A stretch of DNA of 21,467 nt from Helicobacteraceae bacterium UBA6016. Its GTDB lineage: Bacteria; Campylobacterota; Campylobacteria; Campylobacterales; UBA6016. This document shows positions 6,665-13,582 of the stretch, in pieces. The DNA is taken from contig DIZY01000101.1 of assembly GCA_002428055.1 (NCBI GenBank), forward strand, positions 1-21,467. Direction: 5' to 3'. Made by a program: the position numbers and the translations under genes. The first letter of the stretch is position 1; the number at the start of each line of letters is the position of its first letter. Under the pieces are notes generated by a model. It had not been told where the DNA came from. It saw only the letters and a list, made by a program, of their open reading frames with translations, and searched no databases.

Positions 6665-8500
6665 GTGCAAAAATATGGTATAGATGTTTGGGGGCAAGAT
6701 AGTTTTGTCATCGAAGAAGGATGCGTCAAAATAAATCACGGCAATAAGCCGTCACTAGTAGACATAGTCAGAGAGATACGAGAAAACGGGCACAAAGGTC
6801 CACTACTTTTGAGATTTCCACATCTTATCGAACATCAGATTGACCTTATTTTTAATAAATTTAACGCCGCTTTTAAAGAGTTTGACTATAAAGGCAAATT
6901 TAACGCAGTATTTCCGTTAAAAGTAAACCAATTTCCAAATTTCATAGGACAGGTAGTTAAGCTTGGCAAGCCTTATGGATATGGGCTTGAAGCAGGCTCA
7001 AAAGCCGAAATAATCATAGCGATGGCATACAACAACACCGGTGCACCCATTACCGTGAACGGTTTTAAAGACATGGAGATGATAAGCCTTTGCTTTATCG
7101 CCGCAAAAATGGGACATAACATCACCATTACTATCGAGGGTATTAACGAGTTAGAGCTCATCATCGAAGTAGCCAAAAGACTTGGTGACCCTGTACCAAA
7201 TATAGGTCTTAGAATCAGACTTCACTCCGTAGGCATGGGGATTTGGGCAAAAAGCGGCGGTATCAACTCCAAATTCGGACTTACCTCTACCGAGCTAATA
7301 GAGGCGATGGATATGCTAAAAACAGCAAATCTGCTTGAGCGGTTCAATATGATTCACTTTCATATAGGCTCACAAATGGGCGATATAGCCCCCCTCAAAA
7401 AAGCCCTAAGAGAGGCAGGAAATATCTATGCCGAGCTCAAAAAAAGCGGCGCAGTTAATCTAAACGCTATAAATCTTGGCGGCGGTATAGCGGAAGAGTA
7501 CTCTCAACAACCGAAAAAAATGGACAGAAACTATAAGCTTGAAGAGTTTGCAAACGATGTCGTATATTTAATGAAAGGTATAGCAGCTGCAAAAGGCGTT
7601 AATGAGCCGGATATTTATACGGAGTCCGGCAGATTTATCGCAGCAAACCACGCCGTACTAATAGCCCCTGTACTAGAGCTATTCTCAAACGAATACGAAT
7701 CAAAAGAACTTCGCCTAAAACCACAAAATCCGCCGCTCGTCGAAGAGCTTCTTGATTTGCTAGATAGCATGAATGAAAAAAACGCAAGCGAGTATATGCA
7801 TGATGCTATAGACCACATGGAATCCCTGCTTACACTGTTTGACCTTGGGTATGTAGACCTTCAGGATCGCTCAAACACGGAGATACTTCTTCATTTGATT
7901 ACTAAAAAATTCATCTCTTTAAGCGGCGGTTCATACCTCAAAGAGATAAAAAGCGTTCAAGATAATCTGCAAGAAAAGTATCTGCTAAACTTCTCACTCT
8001 TTCAAAGCCTTCCCGACTACTGGGGACTCGGTCAAAACTTCCCTATTATGCCGATTCATAAACTAGACGAAACGCCCACACGAAGCGCAAATATTTGGGA
8101 TATTACCTGTGACTCAGACGGAGAGATAAAGTTTAATATCAAAAATCCACTCTTTCTGCACGATGTAGACCTGCTGACGGAGGACTATTTTGTTGCATTT
8201 TTCAAAGTCGGAGCATATCAAGAGGTGCTTGGAATGCAGCACAATCTATTTACGCACCCGACGGAGGCGACCGTAATATTCGATAAAGATGGAAACTATG
8301 AGGTAGACGACATTATTCAGGCTCAAAATCTTATAGATATTCTGGACGATATGGACTATGACATCAAAGAGATAGAGATAAAACTAAGGCACCGCATAGC
8401 CGATTCTAGACTTATCTCGGAAGAGAAGAAAAAAGAGATAATGGGTGAACTATATGTATATATGAGCGAAAACAACTATCTTAGAACGGTTCAATTCTAA
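6665..8500 (+). CDS. speA: SpeA, biosynthetic arginine decarboxylase
   Basis: 611 residues, near the usual 630 of biosynthetic arginine decarboxylases. It converts arginine to agmatine, the first step of polyamine synthesis, using PLP. It is a fold type III enzyme: the PLP-binding lysine is K86 in FNAVFPLKVNQFPN. HFHIGSQMGDI is the conserved His/Ser segment of the barrel, INLGGGIAEEYS carries the phosphate-binding glycines, and DIYTESGRFI is the Glu-Ser-Gly-Arg block. The start is GTG at 6665, directly after the hisS stop with no intervening base. The stop shares one base with the cysE start. The hisS-speA-cysE-aspartate aminotransferase order is that of Campylobacter jejuni. Confidence 0.97.
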   Translation: MQKYGIDVWGQDSFVIEEGCVKINHGNKPSLVDIVREIRENGHKGPLLLRFPHLIEHQIDLIFNKFNAAFKEFDYKGKFNAVFPLKVNQFPNFIGQVVKLGKPYGYGLEAGSKAEIIIAMAYNNTGAPITVNGFKDMEMISLCFIAAKMGHNITITIEGINELELIIEVAKRLGDPVPNIGLRIRLHSVGMGIWAKSGGINSKFGLTSTELIEAMDMLKTANLLERFNMIHFHIGSQMGDIAPLKKALREAGNIYAELKKSGAVNLNAINLGGGIAEEYSQQPKKMDRNYKLEEFANDVVYLMKGIAAAKGVNEPDIYTESGRFIAANHAVLIAPVLELFSNEYESKELRLKPQNPPLVEELLDLLDSMNEKNASEYMHDAIDHMESLLTLFDLGYVDLQDRSNTEILLHLITKKFISLSGGSYLKEIKSVQDNLQEKYLLNFSLFQSLPDYWGLGQNFPIMPIHKLDETPTRSANIWDITCDSDGEIKFNIKNPLFLHDVDLLTEDYFVAFFKVGAYQEVLGMQHNLFTHPTEATVIFDKDGNYEVDDIIQAQNLIDILDDMDYDIKEIEIKLRHRIADSRLISEEKKKEIMGELYVYMSENNYLRTVQF

Positions 8501-9201
8501 TGACGCTTTGGGCTCAAATAAGAGAAGATTTCGGAATGGTCCTGGAAAAAGACCCTGCTATCGCCTCAAAACTTGAGCTTTTCTTTAACTATCCGGGGCT
8601 TTGGGCAATCTTTTGGCATCGAATAACGCATAGACTCTATCTTGGCAACTTCAAAGTACTGGCGCGGGTAATAATGGGGCTAAGCCAAATTCTTACAAAT
8701 ATAGATATTCATCCGGCGGCCAGAATAGGAAGACGGGTATTTATAGACCACGGCATAGGAATCGTAATAGGAGAAACGGCCGTAGTCGGCGACGATGTGA
8801 CAATATACCAAGGAGTCACGCTAGGAGGAGTCAGCCTCTCAAAAGGCAAACGCCATCCAACAATAGAAAACAATGTAGTTATAGGCTCCGGCGCAAAGAT
8901 ACTTGGCAATATTACGATAGGAGCAAACGCCAAAATAGGAGCAAATTCGGTCGTAATCAAAAATGTACCGGCAGACTCCACGGCCGTTGGTATCCCCGCA
9001 AGAGTTATCAAAAAAGGTCCAGATAAAAGCCCGTACAGCCATGACAAATTGCCAAATATCGACACGGAGATGTTTATATATCTCCTAAAGCGCCTTGAGG
9101 TACTTGAAAATGCTCTAGTTACAGGCGATAAAGATATAATTACAAAAGACAAAGACCTGAGCCGCCTATATGAAGACTTTATAAAATCACTAGAAAAATA
9201 A
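8500..9201 (+). CDS. cysE: CysE, serine O-acetyltransferase
   Basis: 233 residues. It acetylates L-serine with acetyl-CoA to give O-acetylserine, the acceptor for sulfide in cysteine synthesis. The N-terminal helical domain (1-65) includes PGLWAIFWHRITHRLY. The left-handed beta helix of hexapeptide repeats follows: IDIHPAARIGRRVFIDHGIG, then IVIGETAVVGDDVTIYQGVT, then repeats up to about residue 170. The catalytic residues expected of the family are present, D83-H84 in FIDHG and D69 in NIDIHP. The tail after GIPARVIKKG is somewhat long and acidic/basic; it may hold the part that contacts CysK, but the C-terminus does not end in the usual Ile. The ATG shares one base with the speA stop. Confidence 0.96.
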   Translation: MTLWAQIREDFGMVLEKDPAIASKLELFFNYPGLWAIFWHRITHRLYLGNFKVLARVIMGLSQILTNIDIHPAARIGRRVFIDHGIGIVIGETAVVGDDVTIYQGVTLGGVSLSKGKRHPTIENNVVIGSGAKILGNITIGANAKIGANSVVIKNVPADSTAVGIPARVIKKGPDKSPYSHDKLPNIDTEMFIYLLKRLEVLENALVTGDKDIITKDKDLSRLYEDFIKSLEK

Positions 9202-9211
9202 GGAGTTTTGC

Positions 9212-10384
9212 GTGCTTTCAAAAAGAATTACTGTACTACAAGAATCAATCACGATAGCCATCTCTACACTTGCCAAAAGACTAAAAGAAGAAGGTAAAGA
9301 TGTTCTAAACTTCGGCGCAGGCGAGCCTGATTTTGATACGCCGCAAAAAATAAAAGATGAAGCTAAAAAAGCGCTTGATGACGGTTTTACCAAATACACG
9401 GCCGTTGAAGGTATAGCCCCCCTGCTCCAAGCAATAGCAGACAAACTAAAACGAGAGAATAACCTTACATACTCGCCAAAAGATATTATCACCTCAAACG
9501 GCGCCAAACAATCGTTGTTTAATCTCTTTGCGGCGGTAATTGATGAGGGCGACGAGGTGATTATCCCCGCTCCATATTGGGTTACTTACCCAGAGCTTGC
9601 AAGACTAAACGGCGGCGTGGTTGTAGAACCAAAAACAGACGAGTCTACGGAGTTTAAATTAACAGCTGAAGCACTAAAAAAACTAATCACGCCGAAAACA
9701 AAAATGATAGTACTTACCTCTCCGTCAAATCCAACAGGAAGTGTATATGCAAAAGACGAGCTAACGGCAATAGGTGATGTCCTTAAGAGCACAAATATCA
9801 TCGTAGCAAGCGATGAAATGTATGAAAAACTAGTTTATGACGGCAAAAAATTTACATCGGCAGCAGCAATTAGCGACGATATGTATCAACGAACTGTTAC
9901 GATAAACGGACTAAGTAAATCCGTTGCAATGACAGGCTGGAGATTTGGTTATCTTGCAAGCCCAAATAAAGAGCTGATCAAAGCGATGAATAACCTTCAA
10001 AGCCAGAGCACATCAAACATAAACTCTATCACCCAAAAAGCAGCAATAGTCGCACTAAAAGGCGATGTGGACAGCGAAATAGAAGCTATGAGGGTAGAGT
10101 TTGAAAAAAGACGCAATATAGGCGCAGCAGGATTTAATGCAATTGATGGCTTAAGCGTTCTAAAACCGGACGGAGCGTTCTATCTATTTGTTAATATCTC
10201 AAAAATAGAGAAAGACTCAATGAAATTCTGCAAAGAACTACTAGAAAAAGAAGGTGTAGCCGTAGTGCCTGGCGTTGGTTTTGGCGTAGAGGGATATTTT
10301 AGATTTTCATTTGCAACAGACGAAGCAACCATTCAAGAAGGTATCAATAGAGTTGCAAAATTCATAAAAGAGAACTACCTGTAA
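9212..10384 (+). CDS. aspC: Aspartate aminotransferase, class I/II PLP enzyme
   Basis: 390 residues. It interconverts aspartate/2-oxoglutarate and oxaloacetate/glutamate. The start is GTG at 9212 with a strong AGGAG at 9201-9205. The PLP lysine is K236 in NGLSKSVAMTGWRFGY, D201 in ASDEMYEKL contacts the pyridine nitrogen, the SPSNPTGSVY block carries the conserved Asn, and R244 and the C-terminal FRFSFA Arg bind cofactor phosphate and substrate carboxylate. The pattern is that of the thermostable Ib subgroup (Thermus-type) enzymes, which in some species also accept prephenate, so specificity should not be taken as strict. The Campylobacter jejuni gene in this position is called aspB. It is the last gene of the long plus-strand operon. 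Confidence 0.93.
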   Translation: MLSKRITVLQESITIAISTLAKRLKEEGKDVLNFGAGEPDFDTPQKIKDEAKKALDDGFTKYTAVEGIAPLLQAIADKLKRENNLTYSPKDIITSNGAKQSLFNLFAAVIDEGDEVIIPAPYWVTYPELARLNGGVVVEPKTDESTEFKLTAEALKKLITPKTKMIVLTSPSNPTGSVYAKDELTAIGDVLKSTNIIVASDEMYEKLVYDGKKFTSAAAISDDMYQRTVTINGLSKSVAMTGWRFGYLASPNKELIKAMNNLQSQSTSNINSITQKAAIVALKGDVDSEIEAMRVEFEKRRNIGAAGFNAIDGLSVLKPDGAFYLFVNISKIEKDSMKFCKELLEKEGVAVVPGVGFGVEGYFRFSFATDEATIQEGINRVAKFIKENYL

Positions 10385-10391
10385 TAAAAAG

Positions 10392-10463
10392 AACACTAGA
10401 AGAAGCAAGGCTCCTTCTAGCTACGCTAGGCGCTAAGCCACTGAAGCTAGCCGCATTTGCGGC
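10392..10463 (+). other. Inverted-repeat-rich 3' region after aspC
   Basis: Between the aspC stop and the terminator lies a stretch rich in short inverted repeats: CTAGAAG at 10396-10402 with CTTCTAG at 10414-10420; CTAGC at 10417-10421 with GCTAG at 10425-10429; the same GCTAG with CTAGC at 10447-10451; GGC at 10429-10431 with GCC at 10437-10439; and GCCGCA at 10450-10455 with TGCGGC at 10458-10463. Several of these exclude one another, so alternative folds are possible. It is more GC-rich than the neighbouring spacers. It could be a structured 3' UTR, a small RNA, or one copy of a dispersed intergenic repeat. I see no second copy in this window. Confidence 0.45.
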
Positions 10464-10493
10464 AGAAAATAAAATATACCGACAATTTTAGGC

Positions 10494-10526
10494 ATAAAAA
10501 AACCTCGCCCAAAGGACGAGGCTTTT
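10494..10526. terminator. Bidirectional intrinsic terminator between aspC and the cytochrome gene
   Basis: CCTCGCCC (10503-10510), loop AAA and GGACGAGG (10514-10521) form an eight-pair stem with one mismatch. On the minus strand the stem is followed by an unbroken run of seven T (complement of 10496-10502), a good terminator for the cytochrome gene. On the plus strand CTTTT follows, adequate for the end of the flgA-aspC operon. The convergent placement of two transcripts fits shared use. Confidence 0.88.
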
Positions 10527-10551
10527 AACTTTGTTAATTCAAATCTTCAAA

Positions 10552-10872
10552 TCAACCGCAAGCAGGCACATTGCCGCTGTCAGAACCGTATTCTTTCAAG
10601 AAATCGTGAAGATCGCCAGCATGACCTTTAAATGCGCCATTGAAATACGGTGCAGCTTTAGGGTCTTTTTGGTGTTTGTCTATAAGAGTTTTAGCTCCAT
10701 TAGCAAACGCTTTATCCCATCCAGCTTGTGTATTCATAGCAGCGCCTTTTACGCCATTGCCGTGGCAAGACTTACAAGCTTTTAGGTAAAGTTTTTGTCC
10801 TTTATCTACGCCTGCATTCGCACTCATAGCTAGAACAGCGGCGCAAGCGCCCAAAAATAGTAACTTTTTCAC
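10552..10872 (-). CDS. Small periplasmic monohaem cytochrome c
   Basis: 106 residues from a GTG at 10870-10872, with AAAAGGAG (10883-10890) upstream. The Sec signal peptide is MKKLLFLGACAAVLAMSANA, leaving about 86 residues. The single haem site is CKSCH (33-37) in a typical class I opening helix, GQKLYLKACKSCHGNG. The rest is Lys/Gly-rich and ends EYGSDSGNVPACG. The only Met in the mature protein is M46, nine residues after the haem His, whereas class I cytochromes normally supply the sixth ligand tens of residues further on. H67, H84 and H89 are other candidates. The unpaired C105 near the end is also notable. It should act as an electron carrier in the periplasm; partner unknown. It is monocistronic, with its own promoter region and terminator. 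Confidence 0.92.
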   Translation of the reverse strand: MKKLLFLGACAAVLAMSANAGVDKGQKLYLKACKSCHGNGVKGAAMNTQAGWDKAFANGAKTLIDKHQKDPKAAPYFNGAFKGHAGDLHDFLKEYGSDSGNVPACG

Positions 10873-10900
10873 AGTTTAGTATCTCCTTTTATTTTTGTAA

Positions 10901-10955
10901 ATACTATCTTATGCTAACAAAACTAAAAGAAACTTTAAAATTAAAAAAAAATGAA
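10901..10955 (-). promoter_or_regulatory. Probable promoter of the cytochrome c gene
   Basis: Reading the minus strand, a TAAGAT (10911-10906), or the overlapping TAGTAT (10906-10901), lies about 30 bases ahead of the GTG start. Upstream there are repeated T tracts at roughly helical intervals, including a run of nine T (complement of 10943-10951). T-rich periodicity with a -10 box but no -35 box is the usual sigma70 promoter form in Campylobacterota. The T9 run is long enough to vary in length. The rest of the 10873-11023 gap shows nothing else I can name. Confidence 0.4.
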
Positions 10956-11023
10956 GTTAAATATATCAGTGGCTTATAATTGTGAGCATAATGTGAAGTT
11001 TTTACCGAGTGGCGATGCGTGGA

Positions 11024-11578
11024 TTATTCGCTAATAACTCTTATAGCGCCTATAACTCTATTTTGGAAAAATGAACTCATAAGATTGTCTATGGCCACAG
11101 ATCTGCCGGTACTTGGGGCGTGAACAAACTTATTGTCGCCTATATAGATGCCGACATGAGATGTGTTTAGTTTGAAAAATATAAGGTCGCCCGGCTTTAG
11201 AGATTTTAAGTCAACTGCATTACCTACGCTTCTCATCTCTCTTGAGCTTCTAGGTAATTTAATGCCGGCACCTTCATTAAATACATAGCCCACAAAACCG
11301 CTACAATCAAATCCTGTTTTTGGACTTGAGCCGCCAATTTTATATCTGATACCGATTAACTCTTTTGCTATTTTAGATATTTTTTCAAATCTTGCAGATA
11401 GGAAGTCTGTGTCTTTCTTGTCTTGTGCCGATATTTCGGTATCTTCTTTTGATTTGAGAACTATAAAATTGTTCTCAGGTTCTTCTGGTTGCGTAACGGA
11501 AGGAGCCGCCATCAACGAGCTTGCCGCGAAGAAAGACAGAATGTAAAATTTGAGTAAATTTTTGCTTTTAAACACCAT
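11024..11578 (-). CDS. NlpC/P60-family peptidoglycan peptidase
   Basis: 184 residues from the ATG at 11576-11578, which places a signal peptide (MVFKSKNLLKFYILSFFAAS then SLMAAP) at the N-terminus. An ATG at 11650 would add 24 residues and run through the promoter, so I reject it. After a Glu/Lys-rich linker (about 30-70), the NlpC/P60 domain covers about 71-184: the catalytic Cys92 in GFDCSGFVGYVF, His141 in TSHVGIYIGD, and the third polar residue His153 in KFVHAPSTGRS. Such enzymes cut D-Glu-diamino-acid bonds in stem peptides. The mature protein may be periplasmic or loosely membrane-attached. It has its own strong promoter and no ribosome binding site. It is separated from the cytochrome gene by 151 bases, so probably a single-gene unit. 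Confidence 0.9.
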   Translation of the reverse strand: MVFKSKNLLKFYILSFFAASSLMAAPSVTQPEEPENNFIVLKSKEDTEISAQDKKDTDFLSARFEKISKIAKELIGIRYKIGGSSPKTGFDCSGFVGYVFNEGAGIKLPRSSREMRSVGNAVDLKSLKPGDLIFFKLNTSHVGIYIGDNKFVHAPSTGRSVAIDNLMSSFFQNRVIGAIRVISE

Positions 11579-11584
11579 GCACCG

Positions 11585-11613
11585 ATTATAGTAAATTTTA
11601 TATGGCTTGTCAA
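11585..11613 (-). promoter_or_regulatory. Consensus sigma70 promoter of the NlpC/P60 gene
   Basis: On the minus strand TTGACA (11613-11608) is followed by exactly 17 bases and TATAAT (11590-11585), a perfect match to the sigma70 consensus. Only six bases, CGGTGC, separate the -10 box from the ATG, which puts the expected transcription start on or next to the A of the start codon. This also supports the ATG at 11578 over the upstream one. Confidence 0.75.
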
Positions 11614-11654
11614 GCTTTTTGACTAAATTTTTATATAAAAATGCCGACAAAATT

Positions 11655-11677
11655 ATTTACAACTTTTTTAGTACAAT
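11655..11677 (+). promoter_or_regulatory. Probable promoter of holA
   Basis: TACAAT at 11672-11677 follows T-rich sequence (ATTATTTACAACTTTTTTAG), the usual Campylobacterota form without a -35 box. It ends six bases before the holA ATG at 11684, so transcription should start on or beside the start codon. There is no purine-rich ribosome binding site between them. It diverges from the NlpC/P60 promoter. Confidence 0.5.
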
Positions 11678-11683
11678 CACCTC

Positions 11684-12670
11684 ATGGACAAAAGAGAACT
11701 AGACTCACACTTAAAATCAAACAAAAAAATAAGCTCCGCCATGCTTTTCGGAGCGTGCGATTACCTAGCCGAGCTATACATGAAAAGTATATTACAGTCT
11801 GTCGGCGAAGGTTTTGATATATTAAAAATGTATTTTGACGAATACTCGTTTGCCGAAGCTAAAAATTTTATCTCTCAAAACTCACTCTTTGGTGATAAGT
11901 TGGTTTTACTTATAAAAAGCGACAAAAAAATTCCAAAAATAGAGGTAAAAGAGCTAATTGCACTCGCAGACAAAAACGATGCCCTATTTGTGTTTAGGTT
12001 TTTTGGGGATATGACAAGTAAAGATAAGGACTATTACGAACTATTTTCAACATCGCACAACTCATTATATGTCAGATTTTTTGCTCCAAACTCGATGCCG
12101 GAAGCTTTTGGTTACCTAAGAAACGAAGCTGACAAAAGAGCTATAAATATAGGAAAAGACGCCATAGAAGAGCTACTTGTACTAAAGAACATGGATATTG
12201 AAGCGGCAGTAAAAGAGTTTGATAAATTCGCACTCATAGAAAAAGATATAACGCTAAAAGAAGTTAGAGAGTTTGTGGACGAGTCTGACGATGTTGCCTT
12301 GGAGAAGTTTTTTGATGCAATTTTGGATAAAAAAGAGTTTTATAGGGATTTGCATAGGATTTTAGAAAAGGCGGAGCTTGACGAGGTAAGAGTAGTGCTG
12401 TTTTTTGAATATTATATACATGAGCTATTTTTATTTTTACTCTATTCAAAGGCTTACGGCAGTTATGACGCACGGAAAATAACAGGCAAGCCGCTTCCTG
12501 ATTTTGTAGCAAAAGCTAAAGCCGCAAAAGCGATAAAAATAAAGTACGGCACATACGCAAAGATATTTGAAATACTTTTGGAAGCTGATTTGAATCTGAA
12601 GATGTCAAAAAATTCGGATAAAAAAGCAACCCTCATTCACTATTTAATAAAACTTCAAAATAACTTATAG
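11684..12670 (+). CDS. holA: HolA, DNA polymerase III delta subunit
   Basis: 328 residues. Delta is the clamp-loader subunit that opens the beta sliding clamp. The N-terminus MDKRELDSHLKSNKKISSAM then LFGACDYLAELYMKSI resembles the Helicobacter and Campylobacter HolA start (M-x-K/R-x-L-x-x-x-L then F-x-L-Y/F-G), which fixes the ATG. The middle contains FISQNSLFGDKLVLLIKSDK, the delta-family beta-strand and helix thought to bear the clamp contact. The C-terminal part is all-helical (LEKFFDAILDKKEFYRDLH, then VVLFFEYYIHELFLFLLY), as in the collar domain. Overall sequence conservation of this family is low, so the call rests on the N-terminus, length and position directly upstream of rpsF-ssb-rpsR, as seen elsewhere in this phylum. 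Confidence 0.85.
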   Translation: MDKRELDSHLKSNKKISSAMLFGACDYLAELYMKSILQSVGEGFDILKMYFDEYSFAEAKNFISQNSLFGDKLVLLIKSDKKIPKIEVKELIALADKNDALFVFRFFGDMTSKDKDYYELFSTSHNSLYVRFFAPNSMPEAFGYLRNEADKRAINIGKDAIEELLVLKNMDIEAAVKEFDKFALIEKDITLKEVREFVDESDDVALEKFFDAILDKKEFYRDLHRILEKAELDEVRVVLFFEYYIHELFLFLLYSKAYGSYDARKITGKPLPDFVAKAKAAKAIKIKYGTYAKIFEILLEADLNLKMSKNSDKKATLIHYLIKLQNNL

Positions 12671-12729
12671 TAGAATTCGACTCCCAAAATCCTTACCTGA
12701 GATAAGTCTTGGGTTAAATCCAGAAGGAG
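12671..12729 (+). promoter_or_regulatory. Promoter and leader of the S6 operon, with hairpin and strong RBS
   Basis: A TAGAAT at 12671-12676 starts immediately after the holA stop and is a plausible -10 box. The leader that follows can fold: CCCAA (12683-12687) with TTGGG (12709-12713), an internal loop, then CTTA (12692-12695) with TAAG (12703-12706) closing a seven-base loop. AAGGAG at 12724-12729 is a strong ribosome binding site for rpsF. The S6:S18 complex is known to bind a leader hairpin of this operon in many bacteria; the CCG bulge I associate with that motif is not evident here. Confidence 0.45.
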
Positions 12730-12734
12730 CTTTC

Positions 12735-13100
12735 ATGGCACAAAACCACTATGAGACAATGTTTGTTCTCAAACCAACTCTTACACCTGAAGAAACACAG
12801 GCAAGAATCGCATTCATAAAAGATGTTATCACTTCACAAGGCGGTGAAATAGTAGCCGTAGAAGATTGGGGCACTAAAAAACTAGCTTACAAAGTAGAAA
12901 AATTTGATAGAGGCTATTACTATATAGCATACTTCAAAGCTGAAGGTAAATCGCTTCTTGAGCTTGAGAGAATCTATACGATTACTGAAGATGTTATGAA
13001 GTTTATGACGCTAAAATATGCAAAACAGGCAGAAGTGAAAGCTTGGAACGGTATGGTTGAAAAAGCCAACGCAAAGCTCTCTAAAAAACAAGAAGGCTAA
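12735..13100 (+). CDS. rpsF: Ribosomal protein bS6
   Basis: 121 residues, a small-subunit protein that pairs with S18 on the platform of the 30S subunit. The ferredoxin-like fold begins HYETMFVLKPTLTPEETQAR. VAVEDWGTKKLAYKVEKFDR is the conserved second half, followed by GYYYIAYFKA and LERIYTITEDVMKFMTLKYA. The basic C-terminal tail after residue 100 is the usual variable extension. The start ATG has AAGGAG six bases upstream. It heads the classical rpsF-ssb-rpsR operon, with four bases to ssb. Expression is probably set by the leader at 12677-12729. Confidence 0.98.
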   Translation: MAQNHYETMFVLKPTLTPEETQARIAFIKDVITSQGGEIVAVEDWGTKKLAYKVEKFDRGYYYIAYFKAEGKSLLELERIYTITEDVMKFMTLKYAKQAEVKAWNGMVEKANAKLSKKQEG

Positions 13101-13103
13101 AAA

Positions 13104-13568
13104 ATGCTTAACAAGGTTCTACTAATCGGCAATACTACAAGAGCAATGGAGCTTCGGTATTTACCATCCGGTTCGGCTGTCGCAAAGACAGGTTTGGCCG
13201 TTAATAGGACTTGGAAAGATAAAAATACCGGAGAGAAAAAAGACGAAACTATGTTTATCGACATAGTTATCTACGGAAAATCTGCGGAAATAGCCAATCA
13301 ATATCTACTAAAGGGCAAAAAAGTACTCGTTGAGGGTAGACTTGTTCTTGAGCAGTGGATGGATCAAAGCGGACAAAAGAGAAGTAAGCATGTTCTATCG
13401 GTTGAAAGCTTCCAATTTTTGGATTCAAAATCATCTGAAGGCGGATATGACGGCGGCTCTGAAAACGACTTTGAAACAAGCAAAGAGGTAGGATACTCTA
13501 AACCTGCAAATAGCGCAGCGCCGAGAGTACCTGAAATAGATATTCAAGACGATGAAATACCGTTTTAA
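13104..13568 (+). CDS. ssb: Single-stranded DNA-binding protein
   Basis: 154 residues. The OB-fold covers about 1-105: MLNKVLLIGNTTRAMELRYL, VAKTGLAVNRTWKDKNTGEK, and FIDIVIYGKSAEIANQYLLK with the KGKKVLVEGRL strand. A Gly/Ser/Asp-rich linker (about 112-144) leads to the acidic tip DIQDDEIPF, which in SSB proteins binds partners such as RecO, PriA and exonuclease I. SSB coats single-stranded DNA in replication and repair as a tetramer. It lies between rpsF and rpsR as in most bacteria. The binding site lies within the end of rpsF. Confidence 0.98.
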   Translation: MLNKVLLIGNTTRAMELRYLPSGSAVAKTGLAVNRTWKDKNTGEKKDETMFIDIVIYGKSAEIANQYLLKGKKVLVEGRLVLEQWMDQSGQKRSKHVLSVESFQFLDSKSSEGGYDGGSENDFETSKEVGYSKPANSAAPRVPEIDIQDDEIPF

Positions 13569-13582
13569 CAAAGGAAAATAAA

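Noticed and set aside
8709..9221. Antisense frame of 170 codons opposite cysE
   Set aside because: The hexapeptide repeat periodicity of cysE explains the lack of stops on the other strand; no independent coding evidence.
10972..10995. lac-operator-like sequence AATTGTGAGCATAATGTG between the cytochrome and NlpC/P60 genes
   Set aside because: Only half of the operator matches, symmetry is lost, and LacI/CRP-type control of this kind is not expected in Campylobacterota.
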